Origin: Symbiodinium sp. CCMP2592
Lineage: Eukaryota; Sar; Dinophyceae; Suessiales; Symbiodiniaceae
Direction of reading: 5' to 3'
Assembly (NCBI GenBank): GCA_905221615.1
Contig: CAJNDT010005802.1
Span: 477,409-541,408, forward strand
Length of the DNA stretch: 64,000 bases
Part shown: positions 38,533 to 48,106 of the stretch, piece by piece
Layout: each line of letters opens with the position of its first letter
Numbering within the stretch: the stretch's first letter is position 1
Position numbers and translations under genes: made by a program
Notes under the pieces: generated by a model
What the model saw: only the letters and a program-made list of their open reading frames with translations
Told to the model about the DNA's origin: nothing
The model's database searches: none

Positions 38533-39513
38533 TCAGAGTCCCTGACGAACTTGATCCACCAGGGTGTTGATTTGCGGTCTCTCCTTCCGCAATCTGCATC
38601 CTAGCAAGTGCCACGCCGATTGGCCGATCCACTTCTGAAGTGTGGACCAGACAGGGTCTCCCAGTGGCCTCAGCGAGATCTCCATGCGGAACTGGATCCA
38701 TTCCGATGTAGGCTGATCCGTCATCTTCTTGTAGCTCCGAAAGCGATGCAATGCCTCTTCGCATATTCCTTTCCGCATTTCCACAGTCTGCTTGAGCAAA
38801 TCGTCTGTACTCGCCGGTGGCTGATTCTCGTCCACTTGCAGCTCCATCTTGACTGGATCCCACTTGAGAATTCTCCAATTGCCGCGATCGTCCATCCAGT
38901 TGAGCTTCTTCGCTTTTTCCACCTCCGATGGAGTTTTGGCTACTGTGGCCAGGCGACCGTGCAATTCGATCATCAGCTGCTTGAACATCGCGATCTTTAG
39001 GGAGTACGTCAGAGTGCATGGTGTTTTCTCCTTCTCGGCTCTCCACTTCTCTGCTGTTTGGTGGAGCAGAGACACGATGCTGCCCTGACCAGTGTTGACG
39101 AAAAGGTAGAGGGTGACATCCTGTCTCAGGGAGGCGATTGTCTGCTCCTGTTGCAGCACGAGGCGAGTGAGGTTCTGCATGTGCTGCTGGTAGTAGTACT
39201 CGGTCTCCCCGATGTAGTGATGGTTTGCCGGTGTCGTGACTTGGGTGGGCCACGGATTGTCCCACTGGTCGGAACCATTTGTGTAGTCCCAGGTCGGTGG
39301 AGGAACCGGCGCTTTGCCCTTTCCTTTCCCTTTCTTCCCTTTGCCTTTTCCCTTGGTCATCGGATATGTCGAAAAGCCTCCCTCCGGACGCTGCCGCTTG
39401 GTGGGCGGTAGTGTCTCCCGGTCCGGTTGCCCGAAAAATTTGGCCTCGTCCGAGTCTAGGTCCATCTGATCGAGGGTGAACGGAGTCATCATACCACACT
39501 TGGAGAAAAGCAC
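38533..39513 (-). pseudogene. LINE ORF2 Lys/Gly-rich spacer and helical region
   Basis: After a frameshift near 39515-39535 the sense continues as PFTLDQMDLDSDEAKFFGQP, a KGKGKGKKGKGKGK tract, then a long helical segment (YYYQQHMQNLTRLVLQQEQT; KTPSEVEKAKKLNWMDDRG). It ends at a stop at 38533. The overlapping frame also stays open here, but its composition (Arg/Ser/Gly-rich, no structure) marks it as the shadow. The KGKG tract resembles that of dinoflagellate Copia gag and may bind RNA. Function otherwise unknown. Confidence 0.65.
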
Positions 39514-39529
39514 ATATGCTCAGTACGGG

Positions 39530-40732
39530 ACACTGGTAGTAGTGTCGGTCCTTGTTCACCCTAAGTTGCTGGCAGTATCTGCATGGAAGTACGATGGTGC
39601 TGCGGAAGGCCTTAAGCAGTTGCTGTGCAGCTGCTCTGTGCTCGAGCCAAGAGGCATGTGCATGAGCCAGGTGGTGCTTGAGACCAGTCGTGTCCGCACA
39701 CCACTGGAAGCAAACAGGGCAGTGGTGTAGCAGATACTGCTGCACAGGCGAATCACCAGCCAGTTTGACCCAGGAGCCACTGCTCAGTAGCTGCAGGACC
39801 TCAGAGCGGTGGATTAGAGGAGTGTCTGAAGTCGAGGTAGTTTCGGTGGAACAGGGCACAGTGGATGCAGCAGCAGTTGCCTCCGCCAATGGGCTGTTGG
39901 AGGGGGCCTCGTGTGTGACAGGCGTTGGCAAGTCTGGCATGGGCATCGAAGAAGAAGCGATGGCCTTTTTAGCAGGTGGAAGTTGGCTGCGATATCCTCT
40001 GAGGGTCGGGCACCTCCGCTTGCAGATGTGCTGCTTGAGATTGGCCCATTGTCTGAAGGAGTGGTGACATAGACGACAGGTGGGTACTCCGTTAATGCTG
40101 TGTTGACTCTTGCAGAAAACGAGCTCATTCTGCTTAGGAGCTTTCTGTGAATGCTCAGTGGATTCGTGAACCCTCAGCAAACGATAATTACGAAAGGCTC
40201 GATCACAACGGGAGCACTGATAGGGAGCAGCCGGGTCCACCTCGTCGGCTCCAGAAGACGAAGATAGCCATTGTTGTGCCTGCCAAAGTTGGAGCTGCGC
40301 CGCTATCTGTTGGGCACTCTTCACGTGCTGGGGTGCAACAGTGTCGCCGAAAGCAGTATTGGAGAAGAGCTGTCCGTGCAGGGCATGGGCCTCTTTGTGC
40401 AGTATGTCCAGAACGCTCCGAACCTGGAATCGGGCATAGAGGTCTTGGGTAGAGACTTTACTGAGGTGAGCAAAGAGGTGGGTGATGGCTCGAAGTTGTC
40501 GCGTGAGCTGATGCTGTAGACGTTGTATGTCCCGCAAACTGGGGGCTGATGGCGCAATGCCATATAGCATGGTGGGCAGCACAGTGGTTTTCCAAATCTC
40601 CACTCGCTTCCAAACATCCAGGCTACCTTTGGAACCCAAGATTTTCCTTAGTCTCTGCCAAGTTTGATTGGCAGCTTTAAGGCGATGGGCAATCGTGTGT
40701 TTGGCAGAGGAATGGTACGATATGGAGACCCC
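39530..40732 (-). pseudogene. LINE ORF2 thumb and C2H2 zinc-finger region
   Basis: The frame runs from HSSAKHTIAHRLKAANQTWQ (just past the 40732 shift) through LPTMLYGIAPSAPSLRDI, typical of the region after the LINE RT. Three C2H2-like fingers follow: YQCSRCDRAFRNYRLLRVHE..H, CRLCHHSFRQWANLKQHIC and CPVCFQWCADTTGLKHHLAH. A fourth Cys pair is in CRYCQQLRVNKDRHYYQC. Between them lies a Pro/Ala/Ser/Thr-rich spacer. Several C2H2 fingers after the RT are not the usual single CCHC knuckle of I or L1 clades. They may bind nucleic acid for targeting (inference). Confidence 0.75.
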
Positions 40733-42240
40733 AGGTACGTGTGGTGTTCCTTGAGGGGGAAGGTGTATGTACGGCCCTTGGGCGTCCGGATGCGAAGATG
40801 TGGCTCAGAGTCACATACAACCTTGTGTTGCTTTAACCATTTCTTCGCAAATCCTCCTCGAATCCGGAGAAGGATGGCCGACTTTTTCTGGTTTATGCAC
40901 ATACATGCGTCAGCAAGTAGATCAAGTAGTGCACCGATGCGATATGTGGCTCGATCGAGGCTCCGGTAGGAGTTGACACAATCGGATGCATGATAGTCGT
41001 CCGCATAGCATGTGATGCTATGTGCTACCCAGCTGGGTGTAAGGTCCTGCTGGAGAATGGTTAAAAGTCAAAAGGTACCCTGTACAGAGACTCCATAGAA
41101 TTGGAGCCAGCAAGCATCCCTGGCGCACGCCTCTGGAGGCGGTTATGCACTTCTCCCAACCCAGATGCCGTACGAAGTATCGAACTTCACTGTACCAGCT
41201 GGATACCCAGTCTTGAACTTCCGAGGGAAGGGCCGCTGCTGCCATTGACCTGGAGATCAAACCCCAAGACAGGACGTCAAACGCGGATGTCAAATCCAAT
41301 GATATCTGTATACCACCTTGATTGCCCTGGCTTTTGGGCTTGGTCGGGATGGAGCAGGCTTCCTGGACATGCCTGCAGTGAGACTGCACGCGATGTATGG
41401 CATGACTGGTACTGCGATGAGCTAAGTATGCATATTGGGGAAGGGAGAGAAGGTAGCGATTGACGTGGGGTCTCAGTCTCCCCTGCACTATGCGGGCAAT
41501 TGCACGGCCCCCTGCTTCGGTGAGCCCGATGGGGCGTAGATTACGAGGTTCCAGAGGTCGTGGAATTTTCGGGACTAACGTCAACCAAGCATCTCGCCAT
41601 AGTTGCGGTACGCAGTCCATGTCGCGAGTCAGTTCAGCCAAGGTCGGGGCAAGCAAATCTGCACAGCAGTGCCACAAAGAGGTCGTGGCTTTGCCCGGAG
41701 GAGTAGCCTTGTGAACTGGCAGAAGCTGTAGTGCATGCCTGACCTCCTGGTCCGTGACCTGCATCTGAATGGTCGTAGGTGGAGAGGGTAGTGCCTCAGA
41801 GCAGGGGGCAGTGTACAGCTTGGTGTAGCGATCCTTCAGTTGATCAGCTTGAACAGAAGCGGCCTGTAAATTGCCGTGAGGGTCTCGAAGTTGTACAGCA
41901 AGTCGCTGAGACTTGGGAGCCAGGGTGCGTATTTCAGCATACAGTTGCCTCGTGTCCTTGGACTGAGCAGCCTGCTGCAGGGCCTGAAGACGAGTGTAGA
42001 ACCATTGCTTTTTGGCTTCCTTGCCCGCCTTGCGAAAGGCTCGTTGCTTCTGTTGAAAAAGCTGGTACTGCCTCCATGCACTGATAACTGAGCGAAGGCC
42101 TGCTCCCCGTGGCTGTTTCCATGCACGATATGCTTGCCACATGGCTCGGAGTCCACCTTCCTTCACCCCTCTTGGCCACTTTTTTGCTTTCTTGCTTTTT
42201 TGCGGTTTTGGTGGGTATTTATAATACCACAGTGGGCTTG
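40733..42240 (-). pseudogene. LINE reverse transcriptase
   Basis: The frame from about 42240 to 41018 holds a basic linker (KKAKKWPRGVKEGGLRAMW), then RT blocks: LVPKIPRPLEPRNLRPIGL, GGIQISLDLTSAFDVLSW (motif A Asp) and GVRQGCLLAPILWSL (motif B). A frameshift near 41050 moves the sense one frame over, giving ITCYADDYHAS (motif C, about 40990-41010), CINQKKSAILLR and KEHHTYLG (motifs D/E). A second shift follows in a C4 run at 40729-40732, where one base seems to be missing. The enzyme would copy the element's RNA at the insertion site. All catalytic Asp residues are present, and only the frameshifts kill it. Confidence 0.85.
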
Positions 42241-42283
42241 CGTTTGTATAGGATGCTGCAACTAAATGCTTACCCCATCAATT

Positions 42284-42475
42284 AAGCCCTAAAACCTAAT
42301 CCCTAAACCCTAAACCGTGGAACCCTAACGAAGCTGCTGCCGTCCTGGGCCGCGGGTGCTGCTCATTCAGCCGGGGGGCTCGGCTCGCCAGGGCCGAATT
42401 TTGGATAAGAGGGTTAGCCCTAAACCCTAAAGCCCTAAACCCTATAAACCCCAAACCCTAGAAAATTCAATCCTA
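42284..42475. repeat. Degenerate telomere-like repeat, CCCTAAA orientation
   Basis: Two clusters (42284-42330 and 42415-42475) of CCCTAAA, CCCTAAAG and CCCTAATC words, separated by a unique GC-rich piece. TTTAGGG is the telomere repeat reported for plants and dinoflagellates. The first cluster starts right at the 5' end of the LINE. Confidence 0.75.
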
Positions 42476-42509
42476 AACCTCAACCTGATACTATTTAAAT
42501 TAATAGACT

Positions 42510-42624
42510 GCGCCGAAAGGCGATAATACAATGCGCCGAAAGGCGATAATTGATGCGCCGAAAGGCGATAGTGCGCCGAAAGGCGATAGTGCGCCGAAAG
42601 GCGATAGTGCGCCGAAAGGCGATA
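42510..42624. repeat. Hairpin array A: GCGCCGAAAGGCGATAGT units
   Basis: Six copies of GCGCCGAAAGGCGATA start at 42510, 42533, 42555, 42573, 42591 and 42609; the last four are spaced exactly 18 bp. Each can fold as CGCC-GAAA-GGCG, a four-pair stem with a GNRA-type loop, followed by ATA. A diverged copy (loop GACT) is at 42820-42835 and a half copy at 42840-42850. Function unknown. Confidence 0.9.
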
Positions 42625-42649
42625 GTTTAATTTTAGTGTAGGCTGTAGG

Positions 42650-43175
42650 ATTTAGGCGCTAGGCTTTAAGTTGTACGCTTTAGGCTTTAAATTTTAGACT
42701 CTAGGGTTTAGCCGTTTAGCCTTTAGGGTTTAGGATTTACCCTTTGTAGATTAAAAATGTATATATATATATATATATACATATATATAAAGAAGGATTA
42801 GGCAATAAATTCCGAAAGAGCGCCGACTGGCGATAGTCACGAAAGGCGATGTGTGTGTGTGTATATATATATATATGTGTGTGTATATTTATAATATATA
42901 TATATATATATATCTCTATCTATCTATCTATATATATATATATATTATCGTATGGACTAGGAAGTTTAGGGTGTCGGGTCTACAACAGGCGGTGAACCTG
43001 AAGTTCTCGTGGGAATCTAAACCCGATTTTAGTGTTTAGCTTTTAGAATTTAGGGTTTATGTTCTAAGTTTTAGATTTTGGGGTGTAGGATTAGGGATTA
43101 GATTTTCAGGTTTAGGTTTTATATGCATTAGGCTTTAGATTGTGGGGTCTAGGCTTTAGGGTTTAGGCTGTAGGG
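42650..43175. repeat. Degenerate telomere-like repeat, TTTAGGG orientation, with (TA)n tracts
   Basis: TTTAGGG, GGTTTAGG and TTTAGGCTTTA words are dense at 42650-42745 and 43035-43175. Between them are TA/TG microsatellites (42757-42790 and 42850-42950). Together with the CCCTAAA block this gives a CCCTAAA ... TTTAGGG arrangement across about 0.9 kb. Smaller CCCTAA-type patches recur near 43465-43510 and 60295-60315. Confidence 0.7.
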
Positions 43176-43836
43176 CAAGTCCGAACCCATTCCCAAACTT
43201 TGAGAAACATCCTATCTCTCTTGACTTGGCTTGTTTTGTTTGGGTTTGGGTGCGGTGTTTGACGGGGTTGATCCAGTGGGCCTGGGGGGTAGCATTCCAA
43301 GTCACAAGTCCAATTCGAGTCGAACTTCATATGGGGTCAATTGGGTGTGCCGGCTTTTGTGTTGGTCGGCCGGCTTGTATTTGGGTGCCTTGGGTTTGGG
43401 ATCCTAGTTGTTTTGGGAACCATGCAAGTGTTAGGCACCCGCCCCTAATCCCTGTCCCTTCCTCGCACCCTAGGCCCTGAAAAACCCAAACCCTAAATCC
43501 TATCCCTTCCAACCCCAAACCTTATCGTTTCCTCCCCTTCGGCACTGCACTTGGATTTGCAATAGTTCTGAGGTCCGGCGGCTTCTTCTGCATCTTCCAT
43601 CGCGATCAATGTTCTGCAGGCCGGCCATAGCACGCTTGGATTCAGTGCACAGTCGGCTTTGGATTCTGTTTGCCGCACTATGTCAAGTCGAGTTGCCCAC
43701 CGGTGCCCATCCCGACTAGTCTGTCTTGGCAGGAAGTGTCTGGAGAAGCTGCAGGAGCTGGGAGGCAACTGTGCGGACTCAGTTCGGGGTTTAGGCGGAT
43801 GGGTTAAAAGGGTATTTATAATTAGGAATCAGGGTT
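43176..43836. other. Non-genic stretch between repeat blocks
   Basis: GT/TG-rich, low-complexity-leaning sequence with a few CCCTAAA-like words near 43465-43510. No motif-bearing frame. Confidence 0.45.
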
Positions 43837-43992
43837 TGTTGCAAGGCGCTAGTGGGTGGGTTTTAATGCGTAGGGTTCGCCGCAAGGTGCTAATGGGCTC
43901 GGGCTCTAGCAGGTCGTTCGCCGCAAGGCGCTAGGTGTTTCCTAAGTCGCCGCAAGGCGCTAGGGAGGGGTCAAATCGCCGCAAGGCGCTAA
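43837..43992. repeat. Hairpin array B: CGCCGCAAGGCGCTA units
   Basis: Full units at 43878 (GGTG on the 3' arm), 43919, 43948 and 43977 fold as CGCC-GCAA-GGCG followed by CTA. A diverged unit lies at about 43837-43852. Spacing is irregular (29-41 bp). The stem is that of array A, but the tetraloop is GCAA instead of GAAA. Confidence 0.85.
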
Positions 43993-44546
43993 ATAGATGA
44001 GGTCGGTGGTATATTTAGGTTGTGGGTTCGCCGACTGAGGTTCTCTTGATCGATATTCCCCTATGTCGCCTCCAAACCTTAATGCCTTTGAAATCCTGAA
44101 CCCCGCTATACTCTGGATTGCCTGAAGTCCCAAATGGGGTGTTCTGTAATAGACGAGCTCTCTTTTAAAACGCATGAGAAACCCTACACCCCTAGCAGGT
44201 TCCATAGGTGCGGGGTTCTGAGTTTTATATACTGAGACACATCCCACTCGATTAGCTAGTCGAAATGCATGTAGCCGTGATTTACCCCTCTACTTCGATC
44301 ATTACTAGGCACCTCCATTTTGTTGGTCAAGCTTTGTGACTTTGGGCCTTTGGGTTTATACTTCTTCCTGGCCTGTCCCTCTCCATTTGCCTTCGACTTG
44401 AGGCGCGGTCGATCTTCGTGGATGATCCTCTGGTGCTGACGTCGAAGATGACAACAGGACTCCTGCTGGGCTGCCTGCTTCGATCCGTGCATTGTACATG
44501 TCTTGCGATTATCTGCAATCTGCGGCAACCTGTGGCTCCGTGTGCT
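43993..44546. other. Non-genic stretch
   Basis: A single hairpin-like half unit (CGCCGACTGAGG) lies near 44029. Frames of 90-100 codons (43960-44247 and 44256-44528, - strand) lack motifs. Confidence 0.4.
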
Positions 44547-44573
44547 CGTGTGTGTGTGTGTGTGTGTGTGTGT
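44547..44573. repeat. (GT)n microsatellite
   Basis: A perfect GT dinucleotide run of about 27 bp. Confidence 0.9.
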
Positions 44574-44636
44574 CTGTGTGCAGAGGGCGGAACATTGTGC
44601 TGAATCAGTTCATTAGCTGATCGCAGCATGGAACTC

Positions 44637-44870
44637 CACCCAGGGCCCTAATACCCTAAATTCAACCCCCTGAACTTTAAACCCTTAATCCGACTAAGGG
44701 GTTCGGGATTCAGCCACCCAGGGCCCTAATACCCTAAACTCAACCCCCTGAACTTTAAACCCTTAATCCGATTCAGGGGTTCGGGATTCAGCCACCCGGG
44801 GCCCTAATACCCTAAACTCAACACCCTGAACTTTAAACCCTTAATCCGATTCAGGGGTTCGGGATTCAGT
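44637..44870. repeat. 78-bp tandem repeat, three copies
   Basis: Three nearly identical 78-bp units start at 44637, 44715 and 44793, each opening CCACCCAGGGCCCTAATACC and closing in GGGGTTCGGGATTCAG. They differ at a few positions. Each carries two CCCTAA words and short inverted arms. The array lies about 160 bp upstream of the WW-gene start codon. Confidence 0.9.
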
Positions 44871-45031
44871 GTGAGGTCGGGCCAATGCTAAACAAATTGT
44901 CCGTCTTCACCTGATTGTAAGTTCAGGTTTTCAAAGCATGGGTGCCACAAAAATACAATCAGGTAAACCTGAACTTCGCTGAATGCATATATAAACTGAT
45001 CTAGCTGCCTGATTCCCGCTTTGCCTGGGCC

Positions 45032-46708
45032 ATGCCGCCTTCTCATTCAAAGCCTCACGGCGTTGCTCCGAGGGACTTTTACGGGCAGCGTGGTCAGGGC
45101 CGCGTGCAGCGGCGTCAGCAGGGCCAGTACGGGCCGATTCGGCCGCCGGTGGTCGTAGCCAAGTTGCAATTGGCAGCCTTGACCATTTCTTAGTAGAGGC
45201 AAGGTTTAAAAATCATGACAACACATCCTGTTCCATTGCCCAATACTCCTGCAGATCCCTCCTCGACGTCCGGCGGGTGCGGCTGACTCTGGAGATTCGC
45301 AGCCTGCTGCTGATGCATCTGCCGCTCCGACTGCTCCATTGTCATCTGGTGGTGCATCTGATTCTTCTGCTCCATCTGCTGTTCCAGCTGGCACTTCTGC
45401 TGCGGGCGACGGCGCTCCATCTGCTGTTGCATCTGGCACTTCTGCTGCGGGCAACCGCGCTCCATCTGCTGTCTCATCTCCCACTTCTCCTGCGGCCGAC
45501 GGCGCTGTGCCTCGACAAGAATGGCTAGCAGACTGTTTCTGTAAACCATGGCAATTTGCGGATTTTGGTTCCGGGGACTAGGATACTCTTGGGGTTCGGG
45601 CTCTCTTTTCATGGTCAACCCAGGAGATGGCAGCGGCAGTGACCGCAGATGCTGGCCGAGTAGCGGCTGAGACAGCAGAGCCTTTGCTCCAGAACCGGAT
45701 GTTCTTTTAAGCTATAACCTTTATATCCTTACTGGTTGGGGTTGGGATAAGACTGTAATCGCAAGCCCTTTCAACCCTACCCCCAAGTAACCCGATTTCG
45801 ACACCGAGTGTACCGACTTTTGGTGTCTGGGTTTCACTCATGCAAGGACCCGGGTCCAGCTGCGGAGGCGCCGGCGGCGGTGGAGCGGCCTTCTGCACCT
45901 TCTGCTGAACCTGCGCCGCCGTTTGATGGTGCTGCTGAGGGCTGGCCCTTCGAGAAGCTGGCGGACATCCGGGCCAGTGACTCTGGGCTTACAGGTTCAT
46001 TCTGCTTTCCCACCGACCCTGATTCAACAGACGCCCCCCTGCCCACCATACCGTTCTGCAACAAAGCAGGGTAGTATAATTATATATCAACTAAATCTTT
46101 ACTGTGCATCGACCCGGATCCCAATCAAACCTCCCAGGAGCAGCTGCCGTTTGGGTGGACAAAAGTCAAGCTGGAGGATGATCGGATGTATTACTTCAAC
46201 TCCAAGGCCAAAGTCTGCTGCTGGCACATGCCTCACGTGCTGGATGATTCTGGGATTCCAGTATCATCCATTTTGGTTGTCGCAGTGCAAAGGGGTTGAA
46301 GTTTGTTTGAGAGTTGGGTCTTCGGGGCTTCGGATCTTACTTAGGTGCCCGATGCGGAGCCGCTGCCAGAAGGGTTTGAACCCTGGGAGCTGTGGGATGT
46401 TTGGGGAAGCAGCAGATCGCAGCGTGTGTGGTTCAATCCTTCTTCTGGCTCTGTGGCGAACTTCGAGGTGTTCGAGACTGGGCTAGAGTGATATGAAAGC
46501 TGTTGACGAGCTTTTTAAAGTAAGGTAGGGCATCGATTTCGGAGGGGACTCGGTTTGTTGGTCATGAGCCTTTTTCTCCATCCGAGAAGCAGTACTATGA
46601 GACCAAGAGGCCGAGTTGGAGAGGGCCCGTGAGGAGCGGCGACGGCTCGAGCAGGCGGAACGTGATGAAGCGGCCGCTGAAGCGCTTTCTAAGAAGCGGA
46701 GGAAGAGG
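45032..46708 (+). CDS. WW-domain protein, Ala/Ser/Pro-rich
   Basis: Candidate exons: 45032-about 45150 (MPPSHSKPHGVAPRDFYGQR..., Gln/Arg-rich), 45255-about 45570 (Ala/Ser/Pro-rich with three 15-residue repeats), about 45847-45992, 46141-about 46257, 46345-about 46470, and a last basic exon to 46708 ending SKKRRKR. The fourth exon reads LPFGWTKVKLEDDRMYYFNS...CCWHMP, a WW domain (first Trp, the YYF block, second Trp, Pro), which binds proline-rich ligands. The next exon, LPEGFEPWELWDVWGSS...RVWFNPSSG, may be a second, divergent WW. The basic end suggests nuclear location, perhaps a splicing or transcription adaptor (inference). Exon borders are approximate and joins 3-6 are not phase-proven. 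Confidence 0.55.
45369..45503 (+). repeat. 45-bp in-frame repeat, three copies
   Basis: Three 45-bp units encode 15-residue repeats of the type APSAV-xx-GTSAAG-xx. They sit inside the second exon candidate of the WW-domain gene. Confidence 0.85.
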
Positions 46709-48100
46709 TAAGAGCTAGTGAACATAAGTTTGACTCAGACTGAAGATGAAGTCCTCGTCGTATCTATCGAAAGGGCATCAACACACTAGCGGCACTAGCG
46801 TGCCATAATAGGCTTCTGGATTTCCTCTTCCGGTGGTAGGCTGTAGCCGCTGGCAATGCACGGAAGAAGCACCCCGCGGCCCACCACAATACTGCAAAAT
46901 ATCGCTCCCTTAGATGGATAGATAGATAGATAGAAACACTAGCCTGGGCTTAAATGCTTCGTCCGGCCAAGCTCCTTTTGCTGCCGTCTGCTCTTGCGTG
47001 AAAACGCTTCAGTTGCAGCGCTTCAGTTGGAGCCGATTGGAAGTCTGTTGGCAGTTGTGGCTTTGGGGTAGGTCAGCCGTGCTGAGGGCAGACTGTCTTG
47101 GGCGGAGGGGTTTGCTGAGTGCACCCATTGAACATCTCGATTTGCAGGACAAGCCCTGCAATCTTCATGGAAGCTCCCGGCTCAGTGAGTGTCATGTCCA
47201 CGATCAGTGTTGCAGCCGTGCTGGCTTTGGCAAGACTGCAACCACACTCCATGTCACGCGGTGCCTTCGTCTGGGTATTCTGCTGAAGATTCTAACCCCT
47301 TATCTTGCACAACCTCGTACCCGCAAGGCATGCAAGAGTTGCCACGAACATGCCCAGGTCTGGCCTCGTCGGTTGCTCCGGAGTCGGGGCCCCGACTAAA
47401 GCATGTTGCAGCGGATGGAGAGATAACGTATTTTTCCAGTCAAGTGTCAATTAGAGCCAGAAGTTCCAAGCAGTGTCAGTGTGAGCTGCGTGTTGAAGTT
47501 GTGATCGTGCTGCCTTGAAGCTGTTCTGAGCCATTGTCAAGTGTACTGAATGCCCCATTGGCTCTAGTCCTTAATCGCTGGTGTGTCAGCGACTGCACCA
47601 GGTCCCCGCACAGTGCCTGAGCTACGAGCCTTCAAGCGTGGATGGCCTGGGCCTTGTCGTCCGATCGGCTCCAATTTCTTCGGTGTTTAGTTTCAGGGTA
47701 ACCGTGGGTTGAATAGAGATAATAAGCGGTAGGTTGAATGGGGATTTCTTAGGAGGTTAGGTTCAAAACTTCCCTTCTTCCTTTGCCCCATCAAGAGAGT
47801 ACCAAAATACCTTAAGTGGGGAGCCTAGCACCTAGTAGCAGCCCTAGAGGCTCTTGTCTCCTGCCCTCTTGTTTGGGTGCTTGACCGTTAGCTCTCTGTG
47901 TGAAGCTTCCAGTAGACTCGGCATCAACATTAATTTATTTTGTTTTCACTTCTCTTTGATCCCAGCATGCCATATACTCGGTTGCGGGCTCCTGATGCTG
48001 CTTGCCTAAGATGTGACACCCTGGCACGCACTTCTTGCAAGAGGCGGCCGTGTCTTCGCTCAAGTGTGCTGCTTGCGTCGCCCGTTGCTGTCAGCCCTGA
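46709..48100. other. Intergenic stretch, nothing recognised
   Basis: Contains a short GATA run at about 46913-46936. Overlapping frames at 46998-47399 and 47189-47518 (+) have no motif and contradict each other. Confidence 0.4.
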
Positions 48101-48106
48101 GCCATC

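Larger units (their letters stand above)
37500..42280 (-). mobile_element. LINE (non-LTR) retrotransposon, 5'-truncated, with USP-like domain
   Basis: On the - strand from 42280 down to about 37500, one long ORF2 can be followed through four frameshifts and one in-frame stop. In order: basic N-terminal linker, reverse transcriptase (41018-42240), the YADD block (about 41000), thumb (to 40650), three C2H2-type zinc fingers (39550-40260), a Lys/Gly-rich spacer and a helical region (38533-39513), and a USP-like cysteine protease (37658-38510). No endonuclease or ORF1 is present 5' of the RT; a stop precedes the frame at about 42280, where telomere-like repeats begin. An (AGT)n tract may be its 3' tail. 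About 4.7 kb remain. The few lesions suggest a fairly young copy. Confidence 0.85.

Noticed and set aside
38399-39510. Continuation of the long - strand frame (40639 to 38399) through the KGKG region as the true LINE coding frame
   Set aside because: Between about 39510 and 38540 this frame is a structureless Arg/Ser/Gly-rich translation, while the neighbouring frame (38533-39513) has the KGKG tract and helical sequence. Only its last part (from about 38510), with the USP Cys box, is taken as coding again.
42510-42624. CRISPR array
   Set aside because: The units are 16-18 bp with almost no spacer, spacers are not unique, there are no cas genes, and the DNA is eukaryotic.
42284-43175. Head-to-head telomere fusion
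   Set aside because: The order is CCCTAAA then TTTAGGG on the + strand, which is the reverse of a fusion of two chromosome ends.
44256-44629. Coding gene on the - strand (Lys/Arg/His-rich frames)
   Set aside because: The frames overlap each other and the GT repeat, and no motif or splice series is present.
45190-45618. Gln/Met/Arg-rich - strand frame (RRPQEKWEMRQQMERG-type repeats)
   Set aside because: It is the antisense of the 45-bp coding repeat of the WW-domain gene. The + frame continues into exons with a WW domain.
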